Below are positions 32,129 to 40,978 of a stretch of DNA of 64,000 nt, piece by piece. The stretch's first letter is position 1. Each line of letters begins with the position of its first letter. Source of the stretch: an uncultured Oscillibacter sp. (lineage in GTDB: Bacteria > Bacillota > Clostridia > Oscillospirales > Oscillospiraceae). The notes under the pieces were generated by a model. The model did no database searches. It was not told the DNA's origin and worked only from the letters and a program-made list of their open reading frames with translations. A program made the translations under genes and the position numbers. The stretch lies in the NCBI GenBank assembly GCA_947365245.1, contig CANAWG010000003.1:1-64000 (forward strand), given 5' to 3'.

Positions 32129-33748
32129 TTAGAACTCCAGGCTGCCGAACGCCACACACTTGCCGCTCCGGCGGTCGAAGAGCATGATATTCTCCCCGGA
32201 GATGTCCACATGAACCTGGGCGCCGATGGTGAAGAGGGTGCTGCCGAATACCACGCCGGTGAGCAGGAAGTCCCCGATGCGCACCTTGATGGTGGACTCC
32301 ATGCCGGTGGGCATGGCGCCGTAGATCTCGCCGGAGAGGGCGCCGGAGTCCACAATGTCGATGAACTCCGGGCGGATGCCCAGCACCAGATCCTCATCGG
32401 TGAGCACGGGCTCCTCCTGGAGGGATAGGTCCTCCTCCTCGACCTTCGCGATGTGGTAGCGGAAAGTCTCGTCCTTGTTGCCCTTTTCCACAAAGCCCTT
32501 CTCCGCGGACTTCTTCCTGTGTTCCTCCGCGGCCAGGGCGTTTTGCTCGTCCCGGGCGCGGAACCAGCCGGGAAGATCCAGGAGCTGGGAGGGCTTGAAG
32601 ACGGCTTTCGTATCGCCGAACATGGTGAGCTCCACAGCGCCGTCGGGCCGCTGCGCCCCCTTGGCCTCCACGAAGTTGATGGAGGGGTTGCCCACAAAGT
32701 CCGCCACGAACAGGTTATTGGGCCGGTTGTAGACGGTCAGCGGCGCGTCGTACTGCTGGAGCACGCCGTTGTTGATGAGGCAGATCTGGGTGGCCAGGGT
32801 CATGGCCTCCATCTGGTCGTGGGTGACGTAGACGAACGTGGACCCGGTCTCCACGTGGAGCCGCTGCAGCTCGTAGCGCATCTCCAGGCGGAGCTTTGCG
32901 TCCAGGTTGCTCAGCGGCTCGTCCATGAACAGCACCGAGGGCTCCGGGGCCAGCGTCCGGGCGATGGCCACCCGCTGCTGCTGCCCGCCGGAGAGCTCCG
33001 CCGGGTAGCGGTCCATGAACATGCCGATTTTCACGATGCGGGAAACCCGCCGGACGGAGAGGTCAATCTCCTCTTTCGTCAGCTTGCGGACCTCCGTGAC
33101 CACCTGGCCGCTCTGCGTGGCCTCGAAGCGGTCGTTGAGGCCCTGGGCTTTCTTGGCGCTCTCCGCCTTTTCCCGCAGCGAGGCGGCCTCGGCGGAGACG
33201 TCCCTGCCGCTCTCCAGGTGGTAGCCGTAGAGCTTTTTGGCGGTGTAGAGGGAGATGGTGAAAGCGTCGATGAGCTTGATGTAGGCCTTCTTCTCGTCGA
33301 TCTTCCCGGTCTTGTCCCGGCAGTCCTCCAGGATCTTGACCACCTCGCCGGGGTTTGCCAGGATCTCCGCCAAGCGGGCGCTGGCCCGGGCCTCAAAGTC
33401 CACCTTGGGCAGGGGCTCTTTGATGTTGGAGAGGCCGAAAGCGATATTCTCGTATACGGTCATGTTGGGCCACAGGGCGTAGTTCTGGAACAAAAAGCCC
33501 ACCTTGCGCTTGTTGGCGGGGACGTTGATGCCCAGCGCGCTGTCAAACACCACCTTGTCGCCGATGGTGATGCGGCCGCTGGTGGGGGTCTCCAGCCCCG
33601 CGATCATCCGCAGGGTGGTGGTCTTGCCGCAGCCGGAGGGGCCCAGCAGGGTGACAAAGGAGTTGTCGTCGATGACCAGGTCCAAATCGTCCACGGCGTA
33701 GAACTTGCCCCACCGCTTGGTAACGTGTTCCAATCTGATTTCAGGCAT
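32129..33748 (-). CDS. ABC transporter ATP-binding protein with large insertions
   Basis: The 539-residue protein is the ATPase of an importer of the iron/spermidine/2-aminoethylphosphonate type. Walker A (GPSGCGKTT, 36-44), Q-loop Gln 89, signature LSGGQQQR (252-259), Walker B (SVLFMDEP, 271-278) and VTHDQMEA are intact. The usual length is about 360. The extra part is mostly between the Q-loop and the signature (about residues 111-232, charged and probably helical), and a second insert of about 50 residues breaks the C-terminal TOBE region near 405-455. GGAGG lies upstream of the ATG. The permease gene follows four bases upstream in transcription order. Confidence 0.9.
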   Translation of the reverse strand: MPEIRLEHVTKRWGKFYAVDDLDLVIDDNSFVTLLGPSGCGKTTTLRMIAGLETPTSGRITIGDKVVFDSALGINVPANKRKVGFLFQNYALWPNMTVYENIAFGLSNIKEPLPKVDFEARASARLAEILANPGEVVKILEDCRDKTGKIDEKKAYIKLIDAFTISLYTAKKLYGYHLESGRDVSAEAASLREKAESAKKAQGLNDRFEATQSGQVVTEVRKLTKEEIDLSVRRVSRIVKIGMFMDRYPAELSGGQQQRVAIARTLAPEPSVLFMDEPLSNLDAKLRLEMRYELQRLHVETGSTFVYVTHDQMEAMTLATQICLINNGVLQQYDAPLTVYNRPNNLFVADFVGNPSINFVEAKGAQRPDGAVELTMFGDTKAVFKPSQLLDLPGWFRARDEQNALAAEEHRKKSAEKGFVEKGNKDETFRYHIAKVEEEDLSLQEEPVLTDEDLVLGIRPEFIDIVDSGALSGEIYGAMPTGMESTIKVRIGDFLLTGVVFGSTLFTIGAQVHVDISGENIMLFDRRSGKCVAFGSLEF

Positions 33749-33752
33749 ACTA

Positions 33753-35582
33753 TTATCCTCCAATTCCTTTATCGAGGCTGGCTCCGGTGACCTTGTTGAC
33801 CAGCGTGTTGCACACCAGGATGGTGACGATCAAAATCAGGTTGATGCCGCTGGAGAAAGCGTACAGGCCCATCTCGTCAAAGTAGTCCAGCGTGGTGGAG
33901 AGAATGAAGCCCTGGGTGCACAGCAGCATAAAGAGGCTCAGCTCTCTCAGGCACGTCATAAAGGGCAGCAGGTAGCCGCTGATGATGGAGGACTTCTGGA
34001 TGGGGATGATGATGCGGGTCATCCGCTTGATCCAGGGGATGTCCTGGATGATGGCCGCCTCCTCAATCTCGCCGGAGAGCTGGAGCATGGAGTTCAGGGA
34101 GCTCCGGCTGGCAAAGGGAATGTACTTGATGGTGCCGGTGATAATCAGCAGGGTGTAGGTGTTGAAGAGGTTCACATACTGGTTGGAGAACAGGATGAAG
34201 AACGCCACGCCCACGGCGATGGAGGGCATCAGATAGGGCAGGAACGCCACGCTGTTGACATAATTTGCCCATTTACTTCGTCGGTTTTTGGACACGGCGT
34301 AGCCGATGAGGGTGCCGATGGTGCCGGCCAGCAGCGCGCAGCAGACGCTGACCCAGATGGTGCCCTTGAAGGCCCGCCAGATGGTCTCGTTGTGCAAAAT
34401 ACCCTTTTGGCCGTACATGCCGTTCTCGGAGACGTTCTCATCCGTCACCCACCACTTGGTGGTGAGGTTGTCGGCGTCGCCGGTGTAGAGGAACGAGTAG
34501 TCCCCGGGATTGGGCAGGAACGTCTCAAAGGCGAAAGAGACGATGGGAAAGATGCTGGTGAAGAACGTGACGATTACCAGCGCCAGGGCGATGACGTACT
34601 TCCCAACCCGGCCCAGGTTGATCTTGGAGATCTGGCCGGACTTGCCGGTGACGGTGGTGTAGCTCTTGCGGCTGGTGAGGGAGAGCTGGTTTAAGAGCAT
34701 GATGGCCACGCCGAAGAACATCATGATGATGGCGAGAATGCTGGCCTCTCCGGTGTACTTGGAGTTCATGGAGACGTACTTGGTGGAGAGGGTGGTGAGG
34801 CCCAGGTAGTGGGGCACCGGGTAGGAGCCCATGGAGCTGCCGAACACCAGCAGGATTGTTGAGAGGATGGCGGGCTTCACCATGGGCAGCGTCACCTTGC
34901 ACATGATCTTCCACTTGGGGGTGTCCAGGATGGTGGCGGCCTCCTCTAAGTTGGCGTCCATGTTGCGGAAGATGCCGCCGATCAGGATGTAGGCAAAGGG
35001 GGCGTAGTGGAGCCCCAGCACCACAAGGCTCGGGAACAGGCCCTGGCACCACCAGAGGGGCATGTTCACCCCCAAGGTCGCGGCCAGCAGTCCGTTGGAG
35101 GTGCCGGTGACGGCGTTGGAGTTGAACATGTTCTGCCACACCACCGCCAGCGTCCACTGGGGCATGATGTAGGGGAAGATGAAGATGGAGCTGAGGTACT
35201 TCCGCCAGGCCAGGTTGGTGCGGGTGATGAGAAAGGCGAACACGCCGCCGAACAGAATGGACACCACGCAGGTCCCCACCGCCAGCAGCACGGTGTTCAG
35301 CAGGGGGGTCCAGAGGTTGGTCCTTGCCAGGCGGCTGGTGAAGAGGTCCACGTAGTTCACCACGGTGTACCCTGCGGCCTGGCCGGTGAGGTGGGCGTCG
35401 ATGGTGCCGGGGTGAATTTTGAACGTGTCCTCCACGATGGCGATGATGGGGGCCACGGTGGTCACCGTCAGCACGATGCCCATCAGCAGCAGAATCACGT
35501 TGTGGGGCTTGGAAAAAAAGGTCTTGACCTTGTTCCAGAAGATGGTGGATGAACTCGCCTGGAGGGTGGTGGGCTGATTCAT
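33753..35582 (-). CDS. ABC transporter permease, two fused permease domains
   Basis: The 609-residue protein has about twelve membrane segments and two copies of the binding-protein-dependent permease domain, one per half, each with an EAA loop (NLEEAATILDTPKWKI near 230-245 and GEIEEAAIIQDIPWIKRM near 520-540). Fused permeases of this type serve iron, spermidine and phosphonate importers (FbpB class). An insert of about 70 residues between the halves (near 390-430) is probably extracytoplasmic. AGGAGGAG lies upstream of the ATG. It lies between the HAD gene and the ATPase gene. Confidence 0.93.
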   Translation of the reverse strand: MNQPTTLQASSSTIFWNKVKTFFSKPHNVILLLMGIVLTVTTVAPIIAIVEDTFKIHPGTIDAHLTGQAAGYTVVNYVDLFTSRLARTNLWTPLLNTVLLAVGTCVVSILFGGVFAFLITRTNLAWRKYLSSIFIFPYIMPQWTLAVVWQNMFNSNAVTGTSNGLLAATLGVNMPLWWCQGLFPSLVVLGLHYAPFAYILIGGIFRNMDANLEEAATILDTPKWKIMCKVTLPMVKPAILSTILLVFGSSMGSYPVPHYLGLTTLSTKYVSMNSKYTGEASILAIIMMFFGVAIMLLNQLSLTSRKSYTTVTGKSGQISKINLGRVGKYVIALALVIVTFFTSIFPIVSFAFETFLPNPGDYSFLYTGDADNLTTKWWVTDENVSENGMYGQKGILHNETIWRAFKGTIWVSVCCALLAGTIGTLIGYAVSKNRRSKWANYVNSVAFLPYLMPSIAVGVAFFILFSNQYVNLFNTYTLLIITGTIKYIPFASRSSLNSMLQLSGEIEEAAIIQDIPWIKRMTRIIIPIQKSSIISGYLLPFMTCLRELSLFMLLCTQGFILSTTLDYFDEMGLYAFSSGINLILIVTILVCNTLVNKVTGASLDKGIGG

Positions 35583-35595
35583 AAAAGCGCTCCTC

Positions 35596-36216
35596 CTAAC
35601 TTTCCGCGGCGGCGGGGATACCGGCCTCACGCAGCGCGGCGCGGAGCCGGGAGATGTCGTTTTGATAGCAGAAGGCCTCCATCCCGCACCAGCGGGCGGC
35701 CTCCACGTTCAGGTGCAGGTCGTCGATGAAAAAGCAGTCCCCGGGGGCCAGGCCGAACCGGGTAAAGAGGCGGCGGTACAGCTCCGGGTCCGGCTTGAGG
35801 AGCTTCTCCTCAAAGGAGAGCAGGGCCCCCCGCAGCAGCGGCCAGACCTCGATCTTCTCCCGGAAGCGGTAGAACCGGGCGGAGGTGTTGGACAGCAGGT
35901 ACAGCGGGATGCCCGCGCCGTCCAGCTCCCGGGCCAGGGCGTTTATCTCCGGCTTGGGGAAGAGGAACTCGTCCCAGTGTTCGATTACCTGGGCGGCGGG
36001 CTCATGCAGGCGCTGCGGCAGGCGCTCCCGGGCGGCGGAGAGGACCTGCTCCTCCGTCGTGACGCCCCGGTCCAGGGCCACCCACTCCGGACTTTTGAAG
36101 ATGGCCAGGTCCAGGAGACGGGCGTCCTCCGCCGTGTCGGACCAGGCGGCGGTGAGCTCCAGCATGGGGAAGTCCAGCAGGATGCCGCCCATATCAAAAA
36201 TGACTGCTTTGCCCAT
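35596..36216 (-). CDS. HAD-superfamily hydrolase
   Basis: The 206-residue protein has the HAD motifs IFDMGGILLDF at the start, SNTS near 115, KPDPELY near 150 and FIDDLHLNV near 170. In phosphatases of the family the nucleophile is followed two places on by a second Asp; here that position is Gly, so the enzyme may be a dehalogenase- or YihX-like member rather than a normal phosphatase. The ATG at 36216 has AAAGGA upstream, while the TTG six codons earlier has none. It is 13 bases from the permease gene, so a link with the imported substrate, perhaps dephosphorylation, is possible. Confidence 0.85.
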   Translation of the reverse strand: MGKAVIFDMGGILLDFPMLELTAAWSDTAEDARLLDLAIFKSPEWVALDRGVTTEEQVLSAARERLPQRLHEPAAQVIEHWDEFLFPKPEINALARELDGAGIPLYLLSNTSARFYRFREKIEVWPLLRGALLSFEEKLLKPDPELYRRLFTRFGLAPGDCFFIDDLHLNVEAARWCGMEAFCYQNDISRLRAALREAGIPAAAES

Positions 36217-36248
36217 GGGAATCCGTCCTTTCAAGTGAGAATGGAGAG

Positions 36249-36583
36249 GTCCGGGGCGCGTGTCCGCGCTGCGGTTCTGTGGGAAAAGCCCGCCAGGGCT
36301 TTTCCCACAGAACCGCAGATGTCTCGATTTTCAAAACGCCGTTCGTTTTGAAAATCTCCCGCTTCGCGGGGCAAACACTTGCGGAGCAGGCGTTTGCAGA
36401 CATCCGATCCGATTCGAGGCGGGCACGGCATCTCCGCGCCAAGAGCCGCCCTACAGGCGGCTGCGCTCCGAAACGCGCCTGCGGGCGCAGCCCTCGAGCT
36501 CCCCCGCATAGTCGAAAGCCTCTTTTCTATACATGATGGCCTTGATAGTCCAAGGTCCGGGGCGCGCGTCCGCGCCCCCCGGA
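36249..36583. repeat. palindrome-rich intergenic block with flanking direct repeats
   Basis: The 400-base gap between the HAD and lipoprotein genes holds no gene. A near-identical 25-base direct repeat (GGTCCGGGGCGCG, then TCCGCGC) starts at 36249 and 36553 and encloses it. Inside are a perfect 23-bp palindrome at 36269-36318 (GCCA loop), a 13-bp palindrome at 36326-36356, a third at about 36370-36396, and copy 2 of the palindromic repeat at 36441-36496. Confidence 0.75.
36441..36496. repeat. palindromic interspersed repeat, copy 2
   Basis: AAGAGCCGCCC, a short variable stem, then CTCCGAAACGCGCCTGCGGG and CGCAGCC match 20081-20142 closely. Confidence 0.7.
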
Positions 36584-36623
36584 CCCGATGGTGTGTCAAA
36601 TCAGATGGAATGTGCGGTGAGGA

Positions 36624-38039
36624 TTAACCCGCGGAGTACTTGGTCAGCATCTCAATCCAGCTGCCCACGGTGAAAGACACGTCGGCGCAGTAGGTGGGAT
36701 CCTCCAGCACCAGCTTGCCCTCGGTGGTCCACCAGTCGTAGCCCCGGTCGTTCTTGGCCTCGAACTCCACGGTGGTGCCGTCCTCGGCCATGCCGCCCTT
36801 GGAGTGGCCGAACTGGGCCTCGGTGCCCTCAGCCACGGTGGGGTTGGAGGAGTAGCCGCCCATGTCCTTGCCCCAGGCGGAGAAGCCGTCCACGGTCTCG
36901 GTCATGTAGGCGATGAACGCGCAGGCTGTCCAGGGCAGGGGGGAGTTGTCGGTGACGAAGAGGTAGTGGCAGTAGCCGTAGCCGCCGATGCCCTGATAGC
37001 CGTCATCGTATGCCGCCACGTTGATGTTGTTGACGGACACGGAGCTGGACTCCTCCACGGAGCGGAGCTTGGAGTACACCAGCAGGCCGAACTGATCGGT
37101 GGCGGATTTGTCCACCAGGGTGTTGCAGATGGGGCCGTCGTCGGTCTGGGCGTTGTAGCTCTCCACCCACAGCTTGATCCAGGCCAGGGCATACGCGCCG
37201 TCGGCACCCAGGCCCAGATCGGCGGCCTCGGACTCCATGGCCTTGATGGTGGGCTGGAAGTAGGCCTGCTCGTCGGCGGACAGGGCGTTGAACGCCTCTT
37301 TCAGCCAGCCGGCGTAAGTATCCTCAGTGAGCATGTACAGGAAGTTCTTGCCCACGATCTCGGAGTCGATGTCCATGTACAGGCCGTGCTCGCCCTCGGC
37401 CACGAAGTCCCAGCAGTTGTCGTAGGTCTTGGAGCCGGTGTTGTTGTACATGAAGACCTTGTTCAGGGTCTGGAGGGCCAGGTAGCCCGTGTATGCGTCG
37501 GCGGTGGTGCCGTTGGCCTCGGCCCACTCCTTGGGGATGAACGTGTCCAGAATGCCGGTCTGGACCATCTTGCTCTCGATCTGGTTGCCGTCCTGGATCA
37601 GCGTCATGGCAAAGGTGCCAGTGTCCTTCAGGGAGTCGGCGGTGAGCTGATCGAAGATCTTGTTGTTCTTGGGCTGCTGCCACTCAAACTCCATGTTGTA
37701 GCTGGAGTCGATGGACTGTAAGTACTCGATGAACAGGGGCAGGGCGCTCTTGCCGCGGCTGGAGTTGCCCACGCCGTAGAACATCTTGCCGTTGGACTCC
37801 TCGATGGCTTTCTTGGCCAGCTCCTCCAGCGTCATGCCCTCGGCCTCTTTGATGATCTTCTGGGTGGCGGTGAGGTTAGCGTCGTCCGCGGGAGCGGGGG
37901 CGGGGGTGTCCTGCTTGTCACCGCCGTCCGTCTGGGCCGGCGGGGTGTCGTTCTGGGCCGGGGCATTGCCGCCGCCGCCGCAGGCGGTGAGGGTAAACAG
38001 CATGACCAGGGTCAAAAGCAGTGCAGAGATTCTTTTCAT
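36624..38039 (-). CDS. ABC transporter substrate-binding lipoprotein
   Basis: The 471-residue protein begins with a lipoprotein signal (LLLTLVMLFTLTAC, lipid on Cys 20), then a low-complexity Gly/Ala/Pro linker to about residue 50, and a large periplasmic-type binding domain. It is longer than most (about 340), and no family motif tells the ligand. It precedes the HAD, permease and ATPase genes on the same strand and is the likely binding subunit. AAGGAGGAA lies upstream of the ATG. A promoter region with TACAAT lies about 70 bases upstream. Confidence 0.9.
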   Translation of the reverse strand: MKRISALLLTLVMLFTLTACGGGGNAPAQNDTPPAQTDGGDKQDTPAPAPADDANLTATQKIIKEAEGMTLEELAKKAIEESNGKMFYGVGNSSRGKSALPLFIEYLQSIDSSYNMEFEWQQPKNNKIFDQLTADSLKDTGTFAMTLIQDGNQIESKMVQTGILDTFIPKEWAEANGTTADAYTGYLALQTLNKVFMYNNTGSKTYDNCWDFVAEGEHGLYMDIDSEIVGKNFLYMLTEDTYAGWLKEAFNALSADEQAYFQPTIKAMESEAADLGLGADGAYALAWIKLWVESYNAQTDDGPICNTLVDKSATDQFGLLVYSKLRSVEESSSVSVNNINVAAYDDGYQGIGGYGYCHYLFVTDNSPLPWTACAFIAYMTETVDGFSAWGKDMGGYSSNPTVAEGTEAQFGHSKGGMAEDGTTVEFEAKNDRGYDWWTTEGKLVLEDPTYCADVSFTVGSWIEMLTKYSAG

Positions 38040-38105
38040 TTCAGTTCCTCCTTCGGTGTTTTCAACAAAACCAGGGCCGTGAGGGCTCTTCCGGTTGTCA
38101 CTTTT

Positions 38106-38216
38106 ATTGTATGAGCGAATGGAAAAAAAGAACAGGGGGCAAATCTGCGTTTTTTTGGGCGCTTCTGATATTTTTGTCAAATTTTGATGAAAGCACCCAG
38201 GGAGATGTGGTATACT
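38106..38216. promoter_or_regulatory. divergent promoter region of the transport/sensing locus
   Basis: On the minus strand a TACAAT at 38106-38111 can serve the lipoprotein gene. On the plus strand TATACT at 38211-38216 has an extended TGG and can serve the sensor operon. Both -35 boxes are poor, as is common for activated promoters. Confidence 0.45.
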
Positions 38217-38261
38217 ATGGATAAATCACCCATGGAAGAGGATTGGGAGGGGACGCGGGAC

Positions 38262-39278
38262 GTGAGGAGATCTGGACTGCTGCCGCTGGCGCTGCTGCTG
38301 GCGGTGCTCACCGCCTGCGGCGCGAAAGCGCCGGAGACCGCCGCCTGCGCCCCGGCGGAGGAGGAGCGGCTGGTGATCTACACCGCCCACAAGGAGGAGG
38401 TCTACTGGCCCATCGTCCAGGAGTTCGAGCAGCGCACCGGTATATGGGTGGACGTGGTGGCCGGGGGGACCAACGAGCTTTTGGAGCGCATCCGGCAGGA
38501 AGAAGACGGCCCCAGGGCCGACGTGATGTTCGGCGGCGGGGTGGAGAGCCTGGAGTCCTACCGGGACTGCTTTACCCCCTACACCTGCGCCGGGGCGGAG
38601 GAGATCCAGGAGCGCTTCCGCAGCCCCGACGGGCTGTGGACCCCCTTTTCCGCGCTGCCGGTGGTGCTGGTGTACAACACCAAGCTGGTGCGGCCGGGGG
38701 ATGTCACGGGCTGGGCGGACCTGCTGTCCCCGGAGCTGCGGGGGAGGATCGCCTTTGCGGACCCGGCGGTGTCCGGCTCCAGCTTTACGGCCCTTGTGAC
38801 CATGCTGGAGGCGGCGGAGGGCGACGAGCAGGAGACGCTGCGGCGCTTCGCGGAGAATCTGGACGGGCGGCAGCTGGAGGGCTCCGGCGACGTGGTTCGC
38901 TCCGTGGCCGCGGGCACGGCCCTGGTGGGGGTGACGCTGGAGGAGACGGCCTTAAAGCGCATCGCCGCCGGGGACGACATCGCCCTGGTGTACCCGGCGG
39001 AGGGCAGCAGCTGCGTGCCGGACGGCAGCGCCCTGATCCGGGGGGCGGCCCATGAGGACAACGCCAGGCGTTTTTTGGACTTCACCGTCAGCCGGGAGGT
39101 GCAGCAGCTGCTGACGGAGGAGTTCTGCCGCCGCTCCGTCCGGCGGGACGTCGAGGCGTCCATGACGCCCCTGGAGGAGATCCCCATGGTGGACTACGAC
39201 GTCACCGGGGCCAGTGAGCGCCGGGACGCGGTGCTGATGAGCTGGGCCTTTTACCTGGGGGAGGAGGGAGAGCCATGA
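38262..39278 (+). CDS. extracellular solute-binding lipoprotein of the sensor operon
   Basis: The 338-residue protein has a lipoprotein signal (LLPLALLLAVLTAC) and a binding domain of the iron/2-aminoethylphosphonate type: LVIYTAHKEEVYWPIVQEFE near residue 45, VVAGGTNELLERI, then DVMFGGG and ALPVVLVYNTKLV. The GTG at 38262 is used because GGGAGGGG lies 9 bases upstream. It overlaps the histidine kinase gene by four bases. It most likely presents the ligand to the kinase, like PgtC, rather than feeding a permease. Confidence 0.88.
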   Translation: MRRSGLLPLALLLAVLTACGAKAPETAACAPAEEERLVIYTAHKEEVYWPIVQEFEQRTGIWVDVVAGGTNELLERIRQEEDGPRADVMFGGGVESLESYRDCFTPYTCAGAEEIQERFRSPDGLWTPFSALPVVLVYNTKLVRPGDVTGWADLLSPELRGRIAFADPAVSGSSFTALVTMLEAAEGDEQETLRRFAENLDGRQLEGSGDVVRSVAAGTALVGVTLEETALKRIAAGDDIALVYPAEGSSCVPDGSALIRGAAHEDNARRFLDFTVSREVQQLLTEEFCRRSVRRDVEASMTPLEEIPMVDYDVTGASERRDAVLMSWAFYLGEEGEP

Positions 39279-40978
39279 AGCGGGCGCCATCCTTTCGCCG
39301 GCGGCTCTCCGCGGGGTTTCTCACGGCCTCTCTGATTCCCCTGCTGGCCTGCTCGGCCATGATGCTGCAGATCTTCCGGCTGCGGATGGCCGGGGAGGCG
39401 GAGCGGGAGATGGAGGAGTACCTCTCCGCCTCCTCCGCGGCGCTGGACGCCGCCTTTGACGCTTTCTCCCAGGCCGCCGCCCGCCTGCAGGGCAGCGCCG
39501 TTGCCGCCGGGGCCCTGGCCGGGGACGGAGCGGAGGACACGTTGGTGAACGGGGAGCTCTTCGCCGCCGCCGGGGAGGCCCGGAGCTATGCCGTCTTTGA
39601 CCTCTACGACCTCCAGGGCCGGCGGCGGTACTCCACCCGGCAGTCCACGGGGGAGGAGCAGCTCCCCACCGACTGGGGGGTGCTGTACGCCGCGGCGGAG
39701 TGGGGAGAGCCCCTGGGCTTCACGGCCTGCGGCGACGTGACGGACACGGAGGCCCCCCTGCTCCAGGGGGCGGCCCGGCTGATGGGCCCCGGCGGGGAGG
39801 CGGCGGGATACCTGGTGGTCAGCGTGTACTACGCGGGCTTTCGCCAGCTGCTGGAGGGTAAGTACGGCGCCCAGAACGACCTGGTGGTGCTGAGCCCCTA
39901 CTGGCGGCCGGTGTACTGCGTCCAGCCCTCCCTGGCGGACGCGCTGGCCCCCCGGCTCCGCAGCCGCCTGCTGGCGGGGGCGGCCCTGGACGACCCGGCG
40001 GAGGAGTTTTTGTACGCCGTGGAGCGAAGTGAGAAGAGCGGACTGTACCTGGTGCTGCGGCGGCCCCAGGTGTTCACGGAGGAGACGCTGCGGCTGCTGC
40101 ACACCGTGAGTCTTGGGTGCGCGGTGGTGTGCGTGGCGCTGTCCATCCTCATGAGTTTGACCCTCAGCCGCCAGCTGTTCCGGCCCATCCAGCGGCTGCG
40201 GCAGGGCATCGGTGAGGTGGAGCACGACAATCTGGACGTCTTTGTCCCCGCCGAGGGGGAGGATGAGCTGGGGGAGCTGGCGGGGCGGTTCAACCACATG
40301 GTGGAGTCCCTGCGGCGGAACCGGGAGGCGTTGGTGGAGAACCAGCGGGAGCTGAACCAGGCCCAGATCCGGATGCTCCAGGCCCAGCTGAACCCCCACT
40401 TCCTCTGCAACACCCTGGACACCATGAAGTGGATCAGCAAGATCAACAAGGTGCCCCAGGTGGCGGAGATGTCCGCCAACCTGGCGGACATCCTGCGCTT
40501 TTGCATCTCGCCGGAGGAGTTCGCCCCCCTGCGGCGGGAGATGGAGATTTTGGGGCGGTATGTGGAGATCCAGGAGATCCGGATGTCCGGGGCCTTTTCC
40601 TTCCGTGTGGAGCTGCCGGAGACGCTGGCGGACTGCCTGATTCCCAAGATGATTCTCCAGCCCCTGGTGGAAAACGCCATTCTCCACGGTCTGGAGGGCG
40701 TGGAGAACGGGGCGGTGGAGGTGGCGGTCCGGCAGGAGGGGGAGATGCTGCGCATCACCGTCCGGGACAACGGCGCGGGACTGCCGCCTGAGATGGCGGC
40801 GGGGCGGTACCAGAGCCATGGTCCCGCCGGAAAGCACCTGGGGCTCTACAACGTGGACACCATCCTGAGAAAATACTACGGGGACGGCTGCGGGCTGTTC
40901 CTGGAAAACGCATCGGAGGGCGGCGCCGCGGTGACGGCGGTGCTGCCGGTGCGGAGAGAGGGGGAGGACCCATGCTGA
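39275..40978 (+). CDS. sensor histidine kinase, YesM/LytS type
   Basis: The 567-residue protein has an N-terminal membrane segment (about 12-32), a large extracytoplasmic sensor part, a second segment (about 280-300), a HAMP domain and a YesM-type kinase domain: LQAQLNPHFLCNTLD near residues 367-381 with the phospho-His, and an ATPase domain with ENAILHGLEG and DNGAGLPPEM. Such kinases usually sense sugars or related solutes. It overlaps the binding protein gene (4 bases) and the response regulator gene (7 bases). Confidence 0.93.
   Translation: MKRAPSFRRRLSAGFLTASLIPLLACSAMMLQIFRLRMAGEAEREMEEYLSASSAALDAAFDAFSQAAARLQGSAVAAGALAGDGAEDTLVNGELFAAAGEARSYAVFDLYDLQGRRRYSTRQSTGEEQLPTDWGVLYAAAEWGEPLGFTACGDVTDTEAPLLQGAARLMGPGGEAAGYLVVSVYYAGFRQLLEGKYGAQNDLVVLSPYWRPVYCVQPSLADALAPRLRSRLLAGAALDDPAEEFLYAVERSEKSGLYLVLRRPQVFTEETLRLLHTVSLGCAVVCVALSILMSLTLSRQLFRPIQRLRQGIGEVEHDNLDVFVPAEGEDELGELAGRFNHMVESLRRNREALVENQRELNQAQIRMLQAQLNPHFLCNTLDTMKWISKINKVPQVAEMSANLADILRFCISPEEFAPLRREMEILGRYVEIQEIRMSGAFSFRVELPETLADCLIPKMILQPLVENAILHGLEGVENGAVEVAVRQEGEMLRITVRDNGAGLPPEMAAGRYQSHGPAGKHLGLYNVDTILRKYYGDGCGLFLENASEGGAAVTAVLPVRREGEDPC

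Noticed and set aside
36194-36627. Several short open frames across the palindrome block between the HAD and lipoprotein genes
   Set aside because: They overlap palindromes and repeats, lack ribosome sites and show no domain.
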